A stretch of DNA of 64,000 nucleotides from Desulfofustis glycolicus DSM 9705 (GCF_900130015.1 NZ_FQXS01000019.1:1-64000), one strand, 5' to 3'. Numbered from the stretch's first letter, positions 44,684 through 53,444 are shown. Notes: a model not told the origin generated them from the sequence alone. Program-made: numbers and translations.

Positions 44684-44893
44684 ATGCGAGATCGATTGGC
44701 TGAATTACGGGAAGAATGGTATAGCGAGCCTGACGCCCTACCGGAAAGTGACGATGAAGTCGTCGATGATGAGTTACTGGCCTTGGAAGTATTGTTCCTG
44801 TCACGCGGGGTGACCGTTGCCGGTACCGGCAGTGTCCGTGTTTCCGAGAAAGATGAGGAAGCTTCAGCTGACGACGGGGAGTCTTCGCCCTGA
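44684..44893 (+). CDS. Small acidic hypothetical protein
   Basis: 69 residues from ATG 44684, with GAGGAGG at good spacing. It is very acidic throughout (DALPESDDEVVDDELLALEV, then a DEEASADDGESS tail) and has no Cys or hydrophobic segment. No family is recognised. It stands alone, divergent from the IscA-like gene and followed by a foldback repeat and an intrinsic terminator. Confidence 0.6.
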   Translation: MRDRLAELREEWYSEPDALPESDDEVVDDELLALEVLFLSRGVTVAGTGSVRVSEKDEEASADDGESSP

Positions 44894-44922
44894 TCACCGG
44901 TCCAAGCCACAATGATGACATA

Positions 44923-45065
44923 AGGGGAGCTTGAAAAATTCGGAATTTCGTTCAAGATCGAGGCGCGCAAGAAAATTTTACCGCAGGCATAGATGATATT
45001 CCGAGGGTAAAATTTGATCGCGCAACGAAGAGATTGGGCGAAATGACAATTTTTCATGGTTCCTA
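44923..45065 (+). repeat. Foldback repeat, copy 2
   Basis: Same element and orientation as copy 1. Outer arms GGAGCTTGAAAAATTCGG and ATTTTTCATGGTTCC; inner arms GCGCAAGAAAATTTTACC and GGGTAAAATTTGATCGCGC. Arms can pair over most of the length with mismatches. Confidence 0.8.
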
Positions 45066-45069
45066 TAAG

Positions 45070-45105
45070 AAAAACCGGGAGCAGCCGTTGGCTGTCCCGG
45101 TTTTT
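45070..45105. terminator. Bidirectional intrinsic terminator
   Basis: AAAAACCGGGA-(G)CAGCC pairs with GGCTGTCCCGGTTTTT with one bulged G and a GTT loop. T-runs follow on both strands, so it can serve the acidic gene to the left and the minus-strand gene to the right. Confidence 0.8.
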
Positions 45106-45118
45106 GCGTACTGGGGGT

Positions 45119-45242
45119 GGGGATGTGGAGTGGAATCAGATACAGGTGATATTTGTGGATCGGCGATGGATGATCCAGCAACAGGTGCTTCCAGACGGCG
45201 TACAATCACTGACAGCTGATGAACCAGCCACTCCACATCCCC
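45119..45242. repeat. 15-bp perfect inverted repeat enclosing 94 nt
   Basis: GGGGATGTGGAGTGG (45119-45133) and CCACTCCACATCCCC (45228-45242) are exact complements. The enclosed 94 nt contain no gene. Possibilities are a structured RNA closed by this stem or the ends of a small mobile element. Confidence 0.55.
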
Positions 45243-45361
45243 GGGGGGGCTTATCGCACCTCGGCTGATTGGTACCGGCCGGTGTGCAGGTGATCGGCAA
45301 CAGATTCTCCCTACGAGTCTCCAGGATGTCTCTGCCGAGCATATTCACGAAGCGTTTCCTC

Positions 45362-45601
45362 TCAATCAACGGCAAGATAGCCGTGTTGTTCGGTGAGTCT
45401 TTCCAACTCCCCGTTTATTTCAACATAGGTGCGTTTTTGCTGGTCCATGTAGACCTTTGCAAGTTTTCGTCCTATCAACGCACCCTGGTTACAGACGATG
45501 AAGCCTCGCCCGATTTGCCGCATATCATTTCGTTTGTCTCGTTGGCTACTCATGTCCGGCGACTCGTTCAGTGAAATGATTTTCGTTGCTTGTTGTCTCA
45601 T
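45362..45601 (-). CDS. Hypothetical protein (79 aa)
   Basis: 79 residues in the longest form; ATG 45553 or 45523 are alternatives, and none has a good ribosome site. The C-terminal part reads as real protein (IGRGFIVCNQGALIGRKLAK, then VYMDQQKRTYVEINGELERL). No family is recognised. It is convergent with the acidic gene to its left across the terminator at 45.1 kb. Confidence 0.4.
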   Translation of the reverse strand: MRQQATKIISLNESPDMSSQRDKRNDMRQIGRGFIVCNQGALIGRKLAKVYMDQQKRTYVEINGELERLTEQHGYLAVD

Positions 45602-45779
45602 GTCTCAGGTATTGCACGACGTGTGCCAATGTTGCCTATTATGTTGATTTTTCTGTAAACAATGCTGTTGTCAGTGATTATCATGCTGAATATTCGTCTA
45701 TATTTGGTGGGTCGAGCGGTTTCGTGGTGAGACTGCCGTGTATCATGGTGACACCGTTGTGAGAGGATTGAGGTGAAAA

Positions 45780-45965
45780 ATGCCAACGGAGTTAACGATT
45801 TTAACGACAACCGATTCTTCGCTTTTTCTCTTTGTCAGGGTTATTCCTGGTGTGACGGAGATAATCAACTCGATTCCGGAAGAGCACTGTTTGTATTATT
45901 ACGTAAAAAAGGAAAGGTGTTGGAACGATTTGACAAATTTGCATCATGTCGTTAAGGTTAAATGA
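45780..45965 (+). CDS. Small hypothetical protein (61 aa)
   Basis: 61 residues from ATG 45780, preceded by GAGGTGAAAA. The sequence SLFLFVRVIPGVTEIINSIP suggests one amphipathic strand-helix unit, and the C-terminus is Tyr/Lys-rich. A competing frame from GTG 45773 covers the same bases. It lies 80 nt before the GAF-sigma-54 activator. No function can be proposed. Confidence 0.35.
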   Translation: MPTELTILTTTDSSLFLFVRVIPGVTEIINSIPEEHCLYYYVKKERCWNDLTNLHHVVKVK

Positions 45966-46047
45966 TGCTGACAGGTGTGTCGGGGTGTCTCCGAAACGTA
46001 CGGTTGGCTCTTCATCCGTTTAAAAAATGTAAATATCGTTTACGATT

Positions 46048-47595
46048 ATGGCTAAAACTTCCCCATCGGTTACGCAGGAACAGCTCGTCAAGCTACGCAA
46101 CCGCCTTGCCCAGGTTACCAGTTCCTGGACATTCGACGATTATCGGACCTTTATTACCTTTTACTCCCGTATTCTTCCCGATTTCATGCAGGCGGAACGA
46201 TGCACCATCTTTATTATGCAGCGGGGCAGCAACCGGATTTGTTCAATGTTCGGCACCGGCCTGGAGGAGGAGCAGATTGAACCGCCGCTGGAGGGCAGCA
46301 TTGTCGGTCAGGTGATCAAGAGCGGTCGCGGCATCGTCGAAAATAATCTCGCGGAGCATCGCGGCTTCCATTCCAGCAGTGACGAACAGACCGGCTTTGT
46401 CAGTCGAAACGTCGTCTGCTGTCCTATCAGGAGTGTCACCGGCGAAAGTGTGACCGGGGCAATTCAGCTGCTCAACAAAAAGGACGGTCGCGACTTTACC
46501 GTCGATGATCTGCATAAACTGGATGAGATTTCACATTTTCTCTCCATTTCCATCGAGTCGGTGATGCTCAATCAGGAAATCCTGACCATCGCCTCTCGCT
46601 TCGGAAAAGAGGTCGAACGGCTCGAGCAGGCAACCATCCATGGCACCAAGATCATAGCCGAGAGCCAGGCCATGATAGATGTCCTCAACTTGGTTCGCAT
46701 CATCAGCAAAACACCGGTAAATGTATTGATTCTCGGGGAAAACGGTACCGGAAAAGAGCTTGTCGCCCGGATGATCCATGCCCTCGGCGATCGGGCAGAC
46801 AAACCATTCGTGCCGGTAAACTGTGCCTGTATCCCGGAGAATCTAGTGGAGAGTGAATTTTTCGGCCACGAGAAAGGTGCGTTCACCGGCGCCGAGCAAT
46901 CCCGTCGCGGCTTTTTCGAAGAGGCCAGTGGCGGAACCATGTTTCTCGATGAGATCGGAGAAATGCCGTTGATCATTCAGCCGAAGTTTCTGCGTGTTAT
47001 TCAGGAAGGCGAGGGGCACCGGCTCGGCAGCAACAAGGTGATATCATACGACCTGCGCCTGGTCAGCGCGTCAAACCGCGATCTGGCCGCGGAGATCAAA
47101 AAAGAACGGTTTCGGGAAGACCTGTTCTTCCGGCTGTTTTCGGTGGAGATTGTCATCCCGCCGCTTCGTGATCGAAAAGAGGATATCCTGCCGCTGGCTC
47201 AGCATTTTCTCAGTGTTACCAACGAGCGTTTCTCTAAACACGTGTCCGGGTTCTCGCCGGAGGTTATTGATCTCTTCGAGCGGTTTTCCTGGCCTGGCAA
47301 CGTTCGGCAGTTGCTCAAGGAGGTGGAGCGGCTGGTAGCCCTAACCGACAACGGCCAGATTATTCAGCCGGATCGCTGCTCGCGCGATCTGCTCCATTTT
47401 TTCAACAGCCACAAGAAGCGCCGGCGCGAGACCGATTTCAATGATCTTGCTATTCCGGCTCAGGCCAGACGATTGGAAGTCGGACTGATCAAACAAGCCC
47501 TCGAACGGACTAACGGCAACAAGACTCAGGCGGCAGCGTTGCTTGACATTACCAGGCAGGGGTTGCTGAAAAAACTGAAACGATACCACATCTAA
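46048..47595 (+). CDS. Sigma-54-dependent activator with N-terminal GAF domain
   Basis: 515 residues. The GAF domain (about 25-170; FMQAERCTIFIMQRGSNRIC, VVCCPIRSVTGESVTGAIQL) has several Cys that could sense redox or bind a metal. The AAA+ domain has GENGTGKE, the GAFTGAE loop and FLDEIGEMP. A C-terminal Fis-type helix-turn-helix (GNKTQAAALLDITRQGLLKK) follows. There is no receiver domain, so control is by ligand at the GAF. It resembles NorR/FhlA-type regulators. No target promoter is obvious next to it, and the adjacent CBS gene converges. Confidence 0.92.
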   Translation: MAKTSPSVTQEQLVKLRNRLAQVTSSWTFDDYRTFITFYSRILPDFMQAERCTIFIMQRGSNRICSMFGTGLEEEQIEPPLEGSIVGQVIKSGRGIVENNLAEHRGFHSSSDEQTGFVSRNVVCCPIRSVTGESVTGAIQLLNKKDGRDFTVDDLHKLDEISHFLSISIESVMLNQEILTIASRFGKEVERLEQATIHGTKIIAESQAMIDVLNLVRIISKTPVNVLILGENGTGKELVARMIHALGDRADKPFVPVNCACIPENLVESEFFGHEKGAFTGAEQSRRGFFEEASGGTMFLDEIGEMPLIIQPKFLRVIQEGEGHRLGSNKVISYDLRLVSASNRDLAAEIKKERFREDLFFRLFSVEIVIPPLRDRKEDILPLAQHFLSVTNERFSKHVSGFSPEVIDLFERFSWPGNVRQLLKEVERLVALTDNGQIIQPDRCSRDLLHFFNSHKKRRRETDFNDLAIPAQARRLEVGLIKQALERTNGNKTQAAALLDITRQGLLKKLKRYHI

Positions 47596-47703
47596 TCACC
47601 CGGCGCTGGGGCTGGTCGACAAGAAAATCTTTGTGTGAGATCGATAATGCGGAGCAGCCGGTGCAGTTGCGGTCGCGTCGGAGTGCCTGCTGCCTTTCCG
47701 GGG

Positions 47704-48327
47704 TTATGCCCAGAGCGTTATGGCCGGGTAGGTGGAAACGGCGTAGACGATATCCGTCCGGGTAATGATGCCGATGATCACATCGGCGGCGTTGGTTACC
47801 GGAATGCAGTTGAGTTCGCACTCGTACATCACTTGGGCGACACGTCTGATGTCTGAAACCGGATCGGCTGAGATCAGCGGTCGCGAAACGAGAGGGGCAA
47901 TCGACCCGCTCTCAGGCGAGCGCACGGTCTCGTTGTCAACCAGCAACACCTTGAGCAGGCTTTCCCTGGTGATTAGGCCGACCGGTTTGTTTTCGTCGTT
48001 GATGACGGGGAGTTGTTTGATCCCTTTGCTTGTCAGCATCTCGTAGCAGTCAGAGATTGAAATGTTTTCGCCGACGGTGAAAACCGGCCGCTTCATGATC
48101 TGATAGGCATGATAGATCGCTTCTTCATGCCGTGACTGGATCATTTTTTTATAGGCGTTGACCGCCTCGTTGGTCAACGGCGACTGTTGCCCGGTATCGG
48201 CTGACTCGCCCTGGTCGTCGGAGAGCAGCGGCTTGACACGCTTGGTTGGCGTGATTCCCTCCACCCGATAGACTTCCTCGAGCGTGCTGCGAAAACTGTA
48301 GCCTCTATCGTTGTAGACAGCGAACAT
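47704..48327 (-). CDS. CBS-domain pair protein
   Basis: 207 residues from ATG 48327 (an ATG two codons upstream is also possible). An N-terminal 60-residue region of unknown fold (MFAVYNDRGYSFRSTLEEVY) is followed by a linker and two CBS motifs (about 80-135 and 150-205; IKQLPVINDENKPVGLITRE and LNCIPVTNAADVIIGIITRT). It is likely an adenosyl-ligand sensor. It converges with the GAF-sigma-54 activator. Confidence 0.82.
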   Translation of the reverse strand: MFAVYNDRGYSFRSTLEEVYRVEGITPTKRVKPLLSDDQGESADTGQQSPLTNEAVNAYKKMIQSRHEEAIYHAYQIMKRPVFTVGENISISDCYEMLTSKGIKQLPVINDENKPVGLITRESLLKVLLVDNETVRSPESGSIAPLVSRPLISADPVSDIRRVAQVMYECELNCIPVTNAADVIIGIITRTDIVYAVSTYPAITLWA

Positions 48328-48820
48328 AATCAACCCGCGGATAAGTGAGATGCACCAAAAGGAGGCCTCCGGAGGTGCTACGCTCCTGTCGACGTTCCCG
48401 TCGACTTGCTTGTCGCCGCTTCGGTGCCTATTTGTCCGGATTGTTCCGGAATTTCCGCCCTTACCTAAAACTTACTATAACCTTCATGACGGAAGGTCAC
48501 AACAGACAATGAAAATCTCCATCTCAGCGGACGGCGGGACCGGTTTTAACCTGTCCTGCGCAAATTTCCAACGGCGGGATAGGTTTTAGCGTGTTCTCCG
48601 ACCCGCAGGACCCTCGCGATGCAGCCTCCGGTAGAACCGATCAGCCGGGGTGAGGTGATTATCTAGTAAAAAAACAACCTCCAGGAGGAAAAAAGCGGCA
48701 GGTGTCAGAAAATTGTCAGATAGAGCGGCTATGTTCGATGCATTCCATCTCCTCGGCCGATGAGACCATGGAATATCACTATTTTTCGATAGAAGAACCT
48801 AGACAACAGGAGGAAGTCTG
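48328..48820. other. Intergenic region, degenerate hairpin words
   Basis: About 493 bases upstream of the helix-hairpin-helix gene. It contains decayed forms of the GGGACAGGTTTCAACCTGTCC-type word near 48530-48590 and a GTCACAAC..ACAATGAAA word near 48497 shared with 17.1 kb. No gene or clear promoter is seen. Confidence 0.4.
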
Positions 48821-49141
48821 ATGAAAATGCATCGCGTAATCGTGTCCATACTCTGTTCACTTGTCCTGCTTTTTTCCGTGGCCGGTCCGGCCCTGAGTCA
48901 AGCCGCCGGAGCCAAATCGGCCGCGGCGGCGGCCCAGGTCGCCGGTGAGACGGTTGATATCAACCGGGCTGATCTTGAACAATTGGCTACATTGCCGGGA
49001 ATCGGCGAAAAGCTTGCTGAACGGATCAATGCCTACCGTGAGGAGAACGGTCCGTTTAAATCTGTTGACGATCTGCTCAACGTCAAGGGTGTCGGCCCGA
49101 AGATGCTCGAAAAGATCAGACCGCTGATCACCGTTTCCTGA
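48821..49141 (+). CDS. Exported helix-hairpin-helix (ComEA-like) protein
   Basis: 106 residues. A signal peptide (about 1-26, ending GPALSQA) is followed by an Ala-rich linker and one HhH unit (VDINRADLEQLATLPGIGEK ... FKSVDDLLNVKGVGPKMLEK). This is the ComEA/ComE-type DNA-binding domain. ComEA binds incoming DNA in the periplasm during natural transformation, but stand-alone proteins like this occur widely without competence genes, so the role is uncertain. AGGAGGAAG lies upstream. Confidence 0.88.
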   Translation: MKMHRVIVSILCSLVLLFSVAGPALSQAAGAKSAAAAAQVAGETVDINRADLEQLATLPGIGEKLAERINAYREENGPFKSVDDLLNVKGVGPKMLEKIRPLITVS

Positions 49142-49206
49142 GGAGCCCCGAGGCGAGGGACCTGTCGGTCAGGTTCCTCGCCTCGGCACAGGGCCTACGA
49201 TCGGGA

Positions 49207-50391
49207 CTAATTGTCCACGAAAATTGCGTCATGGTCGGGAAAGGGGCGGCTGTCGGTGGTGACGCAGAGGCATTGGCAGCTGTCGGCCAGCTCGGTGATT
49301 CGGCTGGCCAGCAGATCTCGATCTTCCCTGAAGCTCGCCCAGCTCGGCAGGGAAAACAACAGGATTGGCCGGCTACGCAGCAGGACCGTGGACAGCGCGA
49401 TGAGCAGTTGGCAGCAGGCGGCGAGCCGGTCGAGCGGAGCCAGTCCGTCGATGGGCCGCAGCCCGCCGTTTTCAGCTTTGATCTCGACGGTGGGCAGGTG
49501 TTGCCGGCATCGCACGTGCAGTGCCGGTGTCGGCCCCTGGCGGTCAAGTTCCACTTGCAGCCGGTGCAGCAACTCCTCGGCTGCAGCCGCATCTACAGTT
49601 TCCAGGACGTTCCGGAGTTTCTCCAGGAGATGGGAAAGCGGCGGTGGGAGTCGAATCTCCGGGGCAGGACGCAAGTCACCGAACTGCCAGAACGGCAGAT
49701 CCGTAAGATCAATGGCGGCCAGCAGCGGCAGCCACTGTTCGACTATTGTGCGGGCGGTGGCAAAGTGACGGGCCCGGAGAACCCGATGGCGTAGTTCGGT
49801 CAGTCGAGTTTTCTCGGCAGCAGGTGCTTCGGCCGCCGCTGTTTTGAGGTAGTCGGCCAGCTCAGACATGAGCTCTTCTTTGATACGATCTGACGATGCC
49901 AGGGTGTCGAGGCGACGGCGCAACCGTTCTTCGCTGCCGGTGGCCGGGGCCGAAGAGGGGAGTACAGAATCCACCTCGGCTGCTATGTCGCCCCATCTTG
50001 TCGATGAGGCGAGTTCGATAAAATTAATCCAGCGGGAATAGTCGAGCCGGCGGCCGACCTCGATCAGGTCCGTTTCGTAGAGGACGGGGCTGATCTCGGC
50101 CAGTTCCTGTATCAGTCCGGGATCACTGTTGAAAACGGTGATGGCGATGGTTCGTTTGTGCGGCACGATCCTTCGCGTGTACCCCTGCCGGCTGATCTGC
50201 CGTGGCAGATCGGCAAACGGGTCGGCATGCTCGCACGGATATGGCGGATTGATCGTTGCCAATGCATTGATCAGTGCCGTTTTCCGTGGGACGGACCGCA
50301 CCTGAAGCAGGTTCAAACCGGAAGTGACTTCCACCCAGTTCGTTTCCGGGACCTCCCCCAAGCCTCGTAATCGCAGTTTAATCAATTCCAT
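49207..50391 (-). CDS. Hypothetical protein resembling a degenerate SMC/RecF-type ATPase
   Basis: 394 residues. The start MELIKLRLRGLGEVPETNWV, then EVTSGLNLLQVRSVPRKTAL, matches the first strands of RecF/SMC-like ATPases, where a GxNGxGKS Walker A would follow. Here it reads VRSVPRKTAL, with only the Lys-Thr left. The C-terminus has LDRLAACCQLLIALSTVLLR and PILLFSLPSWASF in place of the signature and Walker B. The middle is helical. It looks like a nucleotide-binding fold that has lost catalysis. The start codon lies 9 nt from a palindrome and has no ribosome site. Confidence 0.6.
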   Translation of the reverse strand: MELIKLRLRGLGEVPETNWVEVTSGLNLLQVRSVPRKTALINALATINPPYPCEHADPFADLPRQISRQGYTRRIVPHKRTIAITVFNSDPGLIQELAEISPVLYETDLIEVGRRLDYSRWINFIELASSTRWGDIAAEVDSVLPSSAPATGSEERLRRRLDTLASSDRIKEELMSELADYLKTAAAEAPAAEKTRLTELRHRVLRARHFATARTIVEQWLPLLAAIDLTDLPFWQFGDLRPAPEIRLPPPLSHLLEKLRNVLETVDAAAAEELLHRLQVELDRQGPTPALHVRCRQHLPTVEIKAENGGLRPIDGLAPLDRLAACCQLLIALSTVLLRSRPILLFSLPSWASFREDRDLLASRITELADSCQCLCVTTDSRPFPDHDAIFVDN

Positions 50392-50399
50392 TATATTAG

Positions 50400-50469
50400 A
50401 AGCGGGGTCAGGCTTGACAAGTTGACAACCCGTCTGCGGTTTGTCAACTTGTCAAGCCTGACCCCGCTT
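50400..50469. repeat. 66-bp palindrome family, copy 1
   Basis: Arms of 29 nt (beginning AAGCGGGGTCAGGCTTGACA) pair perfectly around a 12-nt centre. It differs from copy 2 by about two substitutions in the left arm centre. It begins 9 nt upstream of the SMC-like gene and 150 nt upstream of the PHP gene. Confidence 0.85.
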
Positions 50470-50618
50470 TTCTCATGTTTCTTCAACCATAAGTTCACCA
50501 TGGGATAATTCAATGACTCCTTGAGATACCAGTGAATTTCTAGTACAAAAACATGACGTGCCGCCGGTGTCGGACCGGGGCGGGGAAGCACTTGATTTTA
50601 CTCAGAGAAGAAGATGCC

Positions 50619-51464
50619 ATGGAGCCTGAAGAGAAAGTATCGGTGCACGGCGGTCATAGCGGCCAGTTTTGCAATCACGCGGTCGATTCGCTCGAGGAGA
50701 TCGTCAAGGCCTACATTGCCAGGGGATTTGCCTGGGCCGGTATCACCGAGCATGCACCCGGCATCAGTCAGGAGCTGCTTTACACCGATCAGCGAGAGGC
50801 CGGGCTGACCCCGGAGCTGCTCTATGAGCGTTTCGGTCGCTACATGGTCGAGTGTCGTCGGCTGCAAACCCTCTACGCTCCGCAGATCCGTCTCTTCGCG
50901 GCAATGGAGATCGAGACTTATAGCGGTTATCAACTATTCGTACCGGCATTAATCGAAGCGTTTGCGCCCGATTATATCGTCGGTTCCGTTCATTTCGTCG
51001 ATGATATAAACTTCGACTATTCGCCTGAAATGTATCATCGGGCGGCGGTCAAAGCCGGTGGGATCGACCGCCTCTACCTTCGATATTTCGACCAGCAGTA
51101 CGAGATGATCTCGTTGCTGCGGCCAGCGGTGGTCGGCCATTTCGATTTGATCAGGATCTTTGATCCGGCCTATCGACAGCGCTTTGAGCATCCTGAGATC
51201 AATAAGAAAATTCGAAGGAATCTGGAGTTGATCCGGCATCTTGACCTTATTCTCGATTTTAATCTTCGAGCACTTGCCAAAGGAGCGGACGAACCCTACC
51301 TGACCGAGTCGATCCTGCGTCTGGCGCATGACTTCGGGATTGCCGTGGTACCGGGAGACGATGCACATGGAGTGGCAGATGTCGGTAATTATTTTGCCGA
51401 CGGCGTGACCCGTCTGAAACGATACGGTTTTACGACGGAGTGGCGGAAACCGGTTGCCGGTTGA
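50619..51464 (+). CDS. PHP-domain phosphatase (histidinol-phosphatase-like)
   Basis: 281 residues from ATG 50619; the frame is open to 50553. VHGGHSGQFCNHA gives the metal-binding HxxH-type opening, GITEHAP the second His, AAMEIETYSGY the Glu, VGSVHFVDDINFD the third His region, VGHFDLI and PGDDAHG the remaining metal ligands. It fits the HisJ-type branch of the PHP superfamily, which hydrolyses histidinol phosphate, and hisD lies 12 kb away, but other phosphoesters are possible. It is bracketed by two near-identical palindromes. Confidence 0.85.
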   Translation: MEPEEKVSVHGGHSGQFCNHAVDSLEEIVKAYIARGFAWAGITEHAPGISQELLYTDQREAGLTPELLYERFGRYMVECRRLQTLYAPQIRLFAAMEIETYSGYQLFVPALIEAFAPDYIVGSVHFVDDINFDYSPEMYHRAAVKAGGIDRLYLRYFDQQYEMISLLRPAVVGHFDLIRIFDPAYRQRFEHPEINKKIRRNLELIRHLDLILDFNLRALAKGADEPYLTESILRLAHDFGIAVVPGDDAHGVADVGNYFADGVTRLKRYGFTTEWRKPVAG

Positions 51465-51469
51465 GAGGG

Positions 51470-51535
51470 GCGGGGTCAGGCTTGACAAGTTGACAAACCG
51501 CCTGCGGTTTGTCAACTTGTCAAGCCTGACCCCGC
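51470..51535. repeat. 66-bp palindrome family, copy 2 (perfect)
   Basis: Two 32-nt arms, starting GCGGGGTCAGGCTTGACAAG, pair without mismatch around a two-base centre. It starts 6 nt after the PHP stop codon and so can act as a terminator, though it lacks a T-tract. Confidence 0.9.
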
Positions 51536-51692
51536 TTTGTCTGTTAACGCCTCGGTTGACGGCCGGCGGCGATTTTCTTCCGATGGCAATGCGACCCGAG
51601 ATGGTTACCGTATCAGACGGAATCGTTTTTTCCTGGAGAAGAAGACCGGTCGATATCCGATCAAGCAGTAACAAGCGGGGGCACCTATTACC

Positions 51693-52304
51693 ATGATGAC
51701 CAAGATGGACCTTTACTGCGATTATGTCTGCCCATGGTGTTATTTCATGACCGGGCGAATCGATCGATTACTCAAAGAGTTCGATGTCTCCATTACCTGG
51801 CGCGTTTTTCCGTTGCATCCCGATACGCCGGAAGACGGCCGCGAACTCGACGAGATCTACCAACGTTACCCGTACCCGAAAGCAGATTTGATCGAGCATC
51901 TGCGCCGAAACGCAAAGGCGCTGAATATGCCCTATTGTGAACGGTCGAAGACGTTTAACAGCAGATTGGCGCAGGAACTCGGCCTCTGGGCCGAATCCAG
52001 GGGAGCGGGTGAACGCTTTCACGACCAGGCCTTCAAGGCCTATTTCGTCAATCACGAAAATCTGGCGCAGCAGGACGTGTTGCTGACGATCGTCCAGCGG
52101 TGCGGACTCGACGTTGAAGAGGCCCGTGCGGTGCTGACCGAACGGAGTTTTGCCGAAGCGGTTGACCGGGATTGGGAACGGGCCGATGCGCTGGGCATAA
52201 CCGGTGTGCCGACCTTTGTCATCGGCGAGAAAAAACTGGTCGGTGCCCAAGAGTACCGGTCGTTGTCGACGTTTGTCACCGAGTGCGGGGTTGTCCGTCG
52301 CTGA
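51693..52304 (+). CDS. DsbA-like oxidoreductase of the FrnE type
   Basis: 203 residues. YCDYVCPWCYFMTGRIDRLL has the CPWC redox centre next to the start, and LGITGVPTFVIGEKKLVGAQ holds the cis-Pro loop. There is no signal peptide, so it acts in the cytoplasm, as FrnE-family proteins do, probably as a disulfide isomerase or in polyketide-like chemistry. The ATG is preceded only by a weak ribosome site. It stands alone, converging with the cupin gene. Confidence 0.87.
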   Translation: MMTKMDLYCDYVCPWCYFMTGRIDRLLKEFDVSITWRVFPLHPDTPEDGRELDEIYQRYPYPKADLIEHLRRNAKALNMPYCERSKTFNSRLAQELGLWAESRGAGERFHDQAFKAYFVNHENLAQQDVLLTIVQRCGLDVEEARAVLTERSFAEAVDRDWERADALGITGVPTFVIGEKKLVGAQEYRSLSTFVTECGVVRR

Positions 52305-52317
52305 TCGGCTCTACGGG

Positions 52318-52809
52318 TTAACTCTTTTTTTTCTCGGCACGCCGCTTTTCTGCCGCGAGCATCCTGCGCTTGAGCCGGGCATTATTCTCCACTACCGTTT
52401 CATCTCCTTGATACCACGGTGGGATATCAGCGTAGTCGGGGATGCCGTCGTCGATCAGGTAGCGCGAATCGGGATGCTTCGGAAACCCCGCCGGCACCGC
52501 CCCGGCGCAGATGACGAAGAGACCGTCCGGACCGGCTTTCAGCGCCCGTTTCGTTGCCGGATCGACGCGAACGATGTCGCCCCGGCCGAGCGGCTCCCGT
52601 TTTCCATCGAGCAGCATTTCCCCGTTACCGTCAACGACGATGTAGACCTCTTCCTGCTCTCGATGCTGATGGGTGAAGGTGTAGCCCTGATCGGCCGGGA
52701 GTTTGATCAAACCAAGGGCCACTCCACGCAGCTCCAACTGACGGCGCGGGCTGGTTAGCCACGGGAGTGTATCAAAGTCGAAGTGATGCCTGGTATAGCC
52801 GTCGGCCAT
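52318..52809 (-). CDS. Cupin-domain protein
   Basis: 163 residues. FTHQHREQEEVYIVVDGNGE carries the HxHxxxxE metal motif of the first cupin strand and LGRGDIVRVDPATKRALKAG the second. A charged C-terminal helix (ARLKRRMLAAEKRRAEKKKS) extends past the barrel. It is a single-domain cupin, probably metal-binding; the substrate is unknown. It lies 53 nt downstream of the DsrE-like gene on the same strand. Confidence 0.85.
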   Translation of the reverse strand: MADGYTRHHFDFDTLPWLTSPRRQLELRGVALGLIKLPADQGYTFTHQHREQEEVYIVVDGNGEMLLDGKREPLGRGDIVRVDPATKRALKAGPDGLFVICAGAVPAGFPKHPDSRYLIDDGIPDYADIPPWYQGDETVVENNARLKRRMLAAEKRRAEKKKS

Positions 52810-52862
52810 TGGCCACTACCTGTCGCCGGTCCGGCAGAGTAGCCGGTATTTCCCGGAAGATC

Positions 52863-53213
52863 CTAGAAGTTGAAAACCTTCGCTTCGGCGGCCATGTCGA
52901 TCAGATGCGGCCCGCCGTCCAATGCCATGTTGGCATGGAAGTGCGCTTCGTCGAGTTTGCGGTTCTTCGCGCATGGCGTGCAGATCCCGATTTGCACTTC
53001 GTGTTCCACCAGATACGGCAGATAATCGTCGACGCAATCGCCGGTATCCGTCTTTTTGCTGCCGTCGCGTGTTTTTATCGCCCAATCGACGCCGCTGTCG
53101 ATGAAAAACAGATCGACATGATGTCCCTTTCCGTGGGCTATTTTTGCGAATTGAAAACACCTAGTTGCCTTTTCAAAGTCGTTGTCCCGGAGGACAAACA
53201 GAAAATTGGCCAT
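52863..53213 (-). CDS. DsrE/F-like sulfur-relay-fold protein
   Basis: 116 residues from ATG 53213, with GAGGGAGC upstream. NFLFVLRDNDFEKATRCFQF and HVDLFFIDSGVDWAIK match the DsrE fold. ICTPCAKNRKLDEAHFH gives Cys residues where family members bind persulfide sulfur. Such proteins are common in sulfate reducers outside the dsr operon. Sulfur trafficking is the family's known role; its use here is inference. It is paired with the cupin gene. Confidence 0.82.
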   Translation of the reverse strand: MANFLFVLRDNDFEKATRCFQFAKIAHGKGHHVDLFFIDSGVDWAIKTRDGSKKTDTGDCVDDYLPYLVEHEVQIGICTPCAKNRKLDEAHFHANMALDGGPHLIDMAAEAKVFNF

Positions 53214-53444
53214 GGTGAGCTCCCTCTGCTGGTGATTATTTACGTGGCAGGCTGATTTCCCGGCCTGGCTGACAGCATTGACCGTACGTTGCGACTTCAG
53301 TCGCGCGGTTGAATGATGGCCTGTTTGCCGGCCAAAAGCAACCGGAAAAAAGCGAATCGATTTAACGTGTTACATTGTGTCACCGGGCCAGACACGACCT
53401 GTCTGATGGCATTCTCGGTCGTTGCCGTGGCGGAAGAGAGGCGA

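Larger units (their letters stand above)
44894..45361. other. Non-coding region with repeat copy 2, terminator and a long-range inverted repeat
   Basis: About 468 bases: foldback repeat copy 2, then a bidirectional terminator, then a 124-nt unit closed by a perfect 15-bp inverted repeat. Open frames here are short and lack ribosome sites. Confidence 0.6.

Noticed and set aside
44659-45057. 132-residue minus-strand frame with a KFYPRNIIYACGKI stretch
   Set aside because: It is the translation of foldback repeat copy 2; the same false peptide arises from copy 3.
50949-51674. Frames containing VRLDKLTNRRR and VNLSSLTP peptides
   Set aside because: They are translations of the 66-bp palindromes, in both orientations, not protein.
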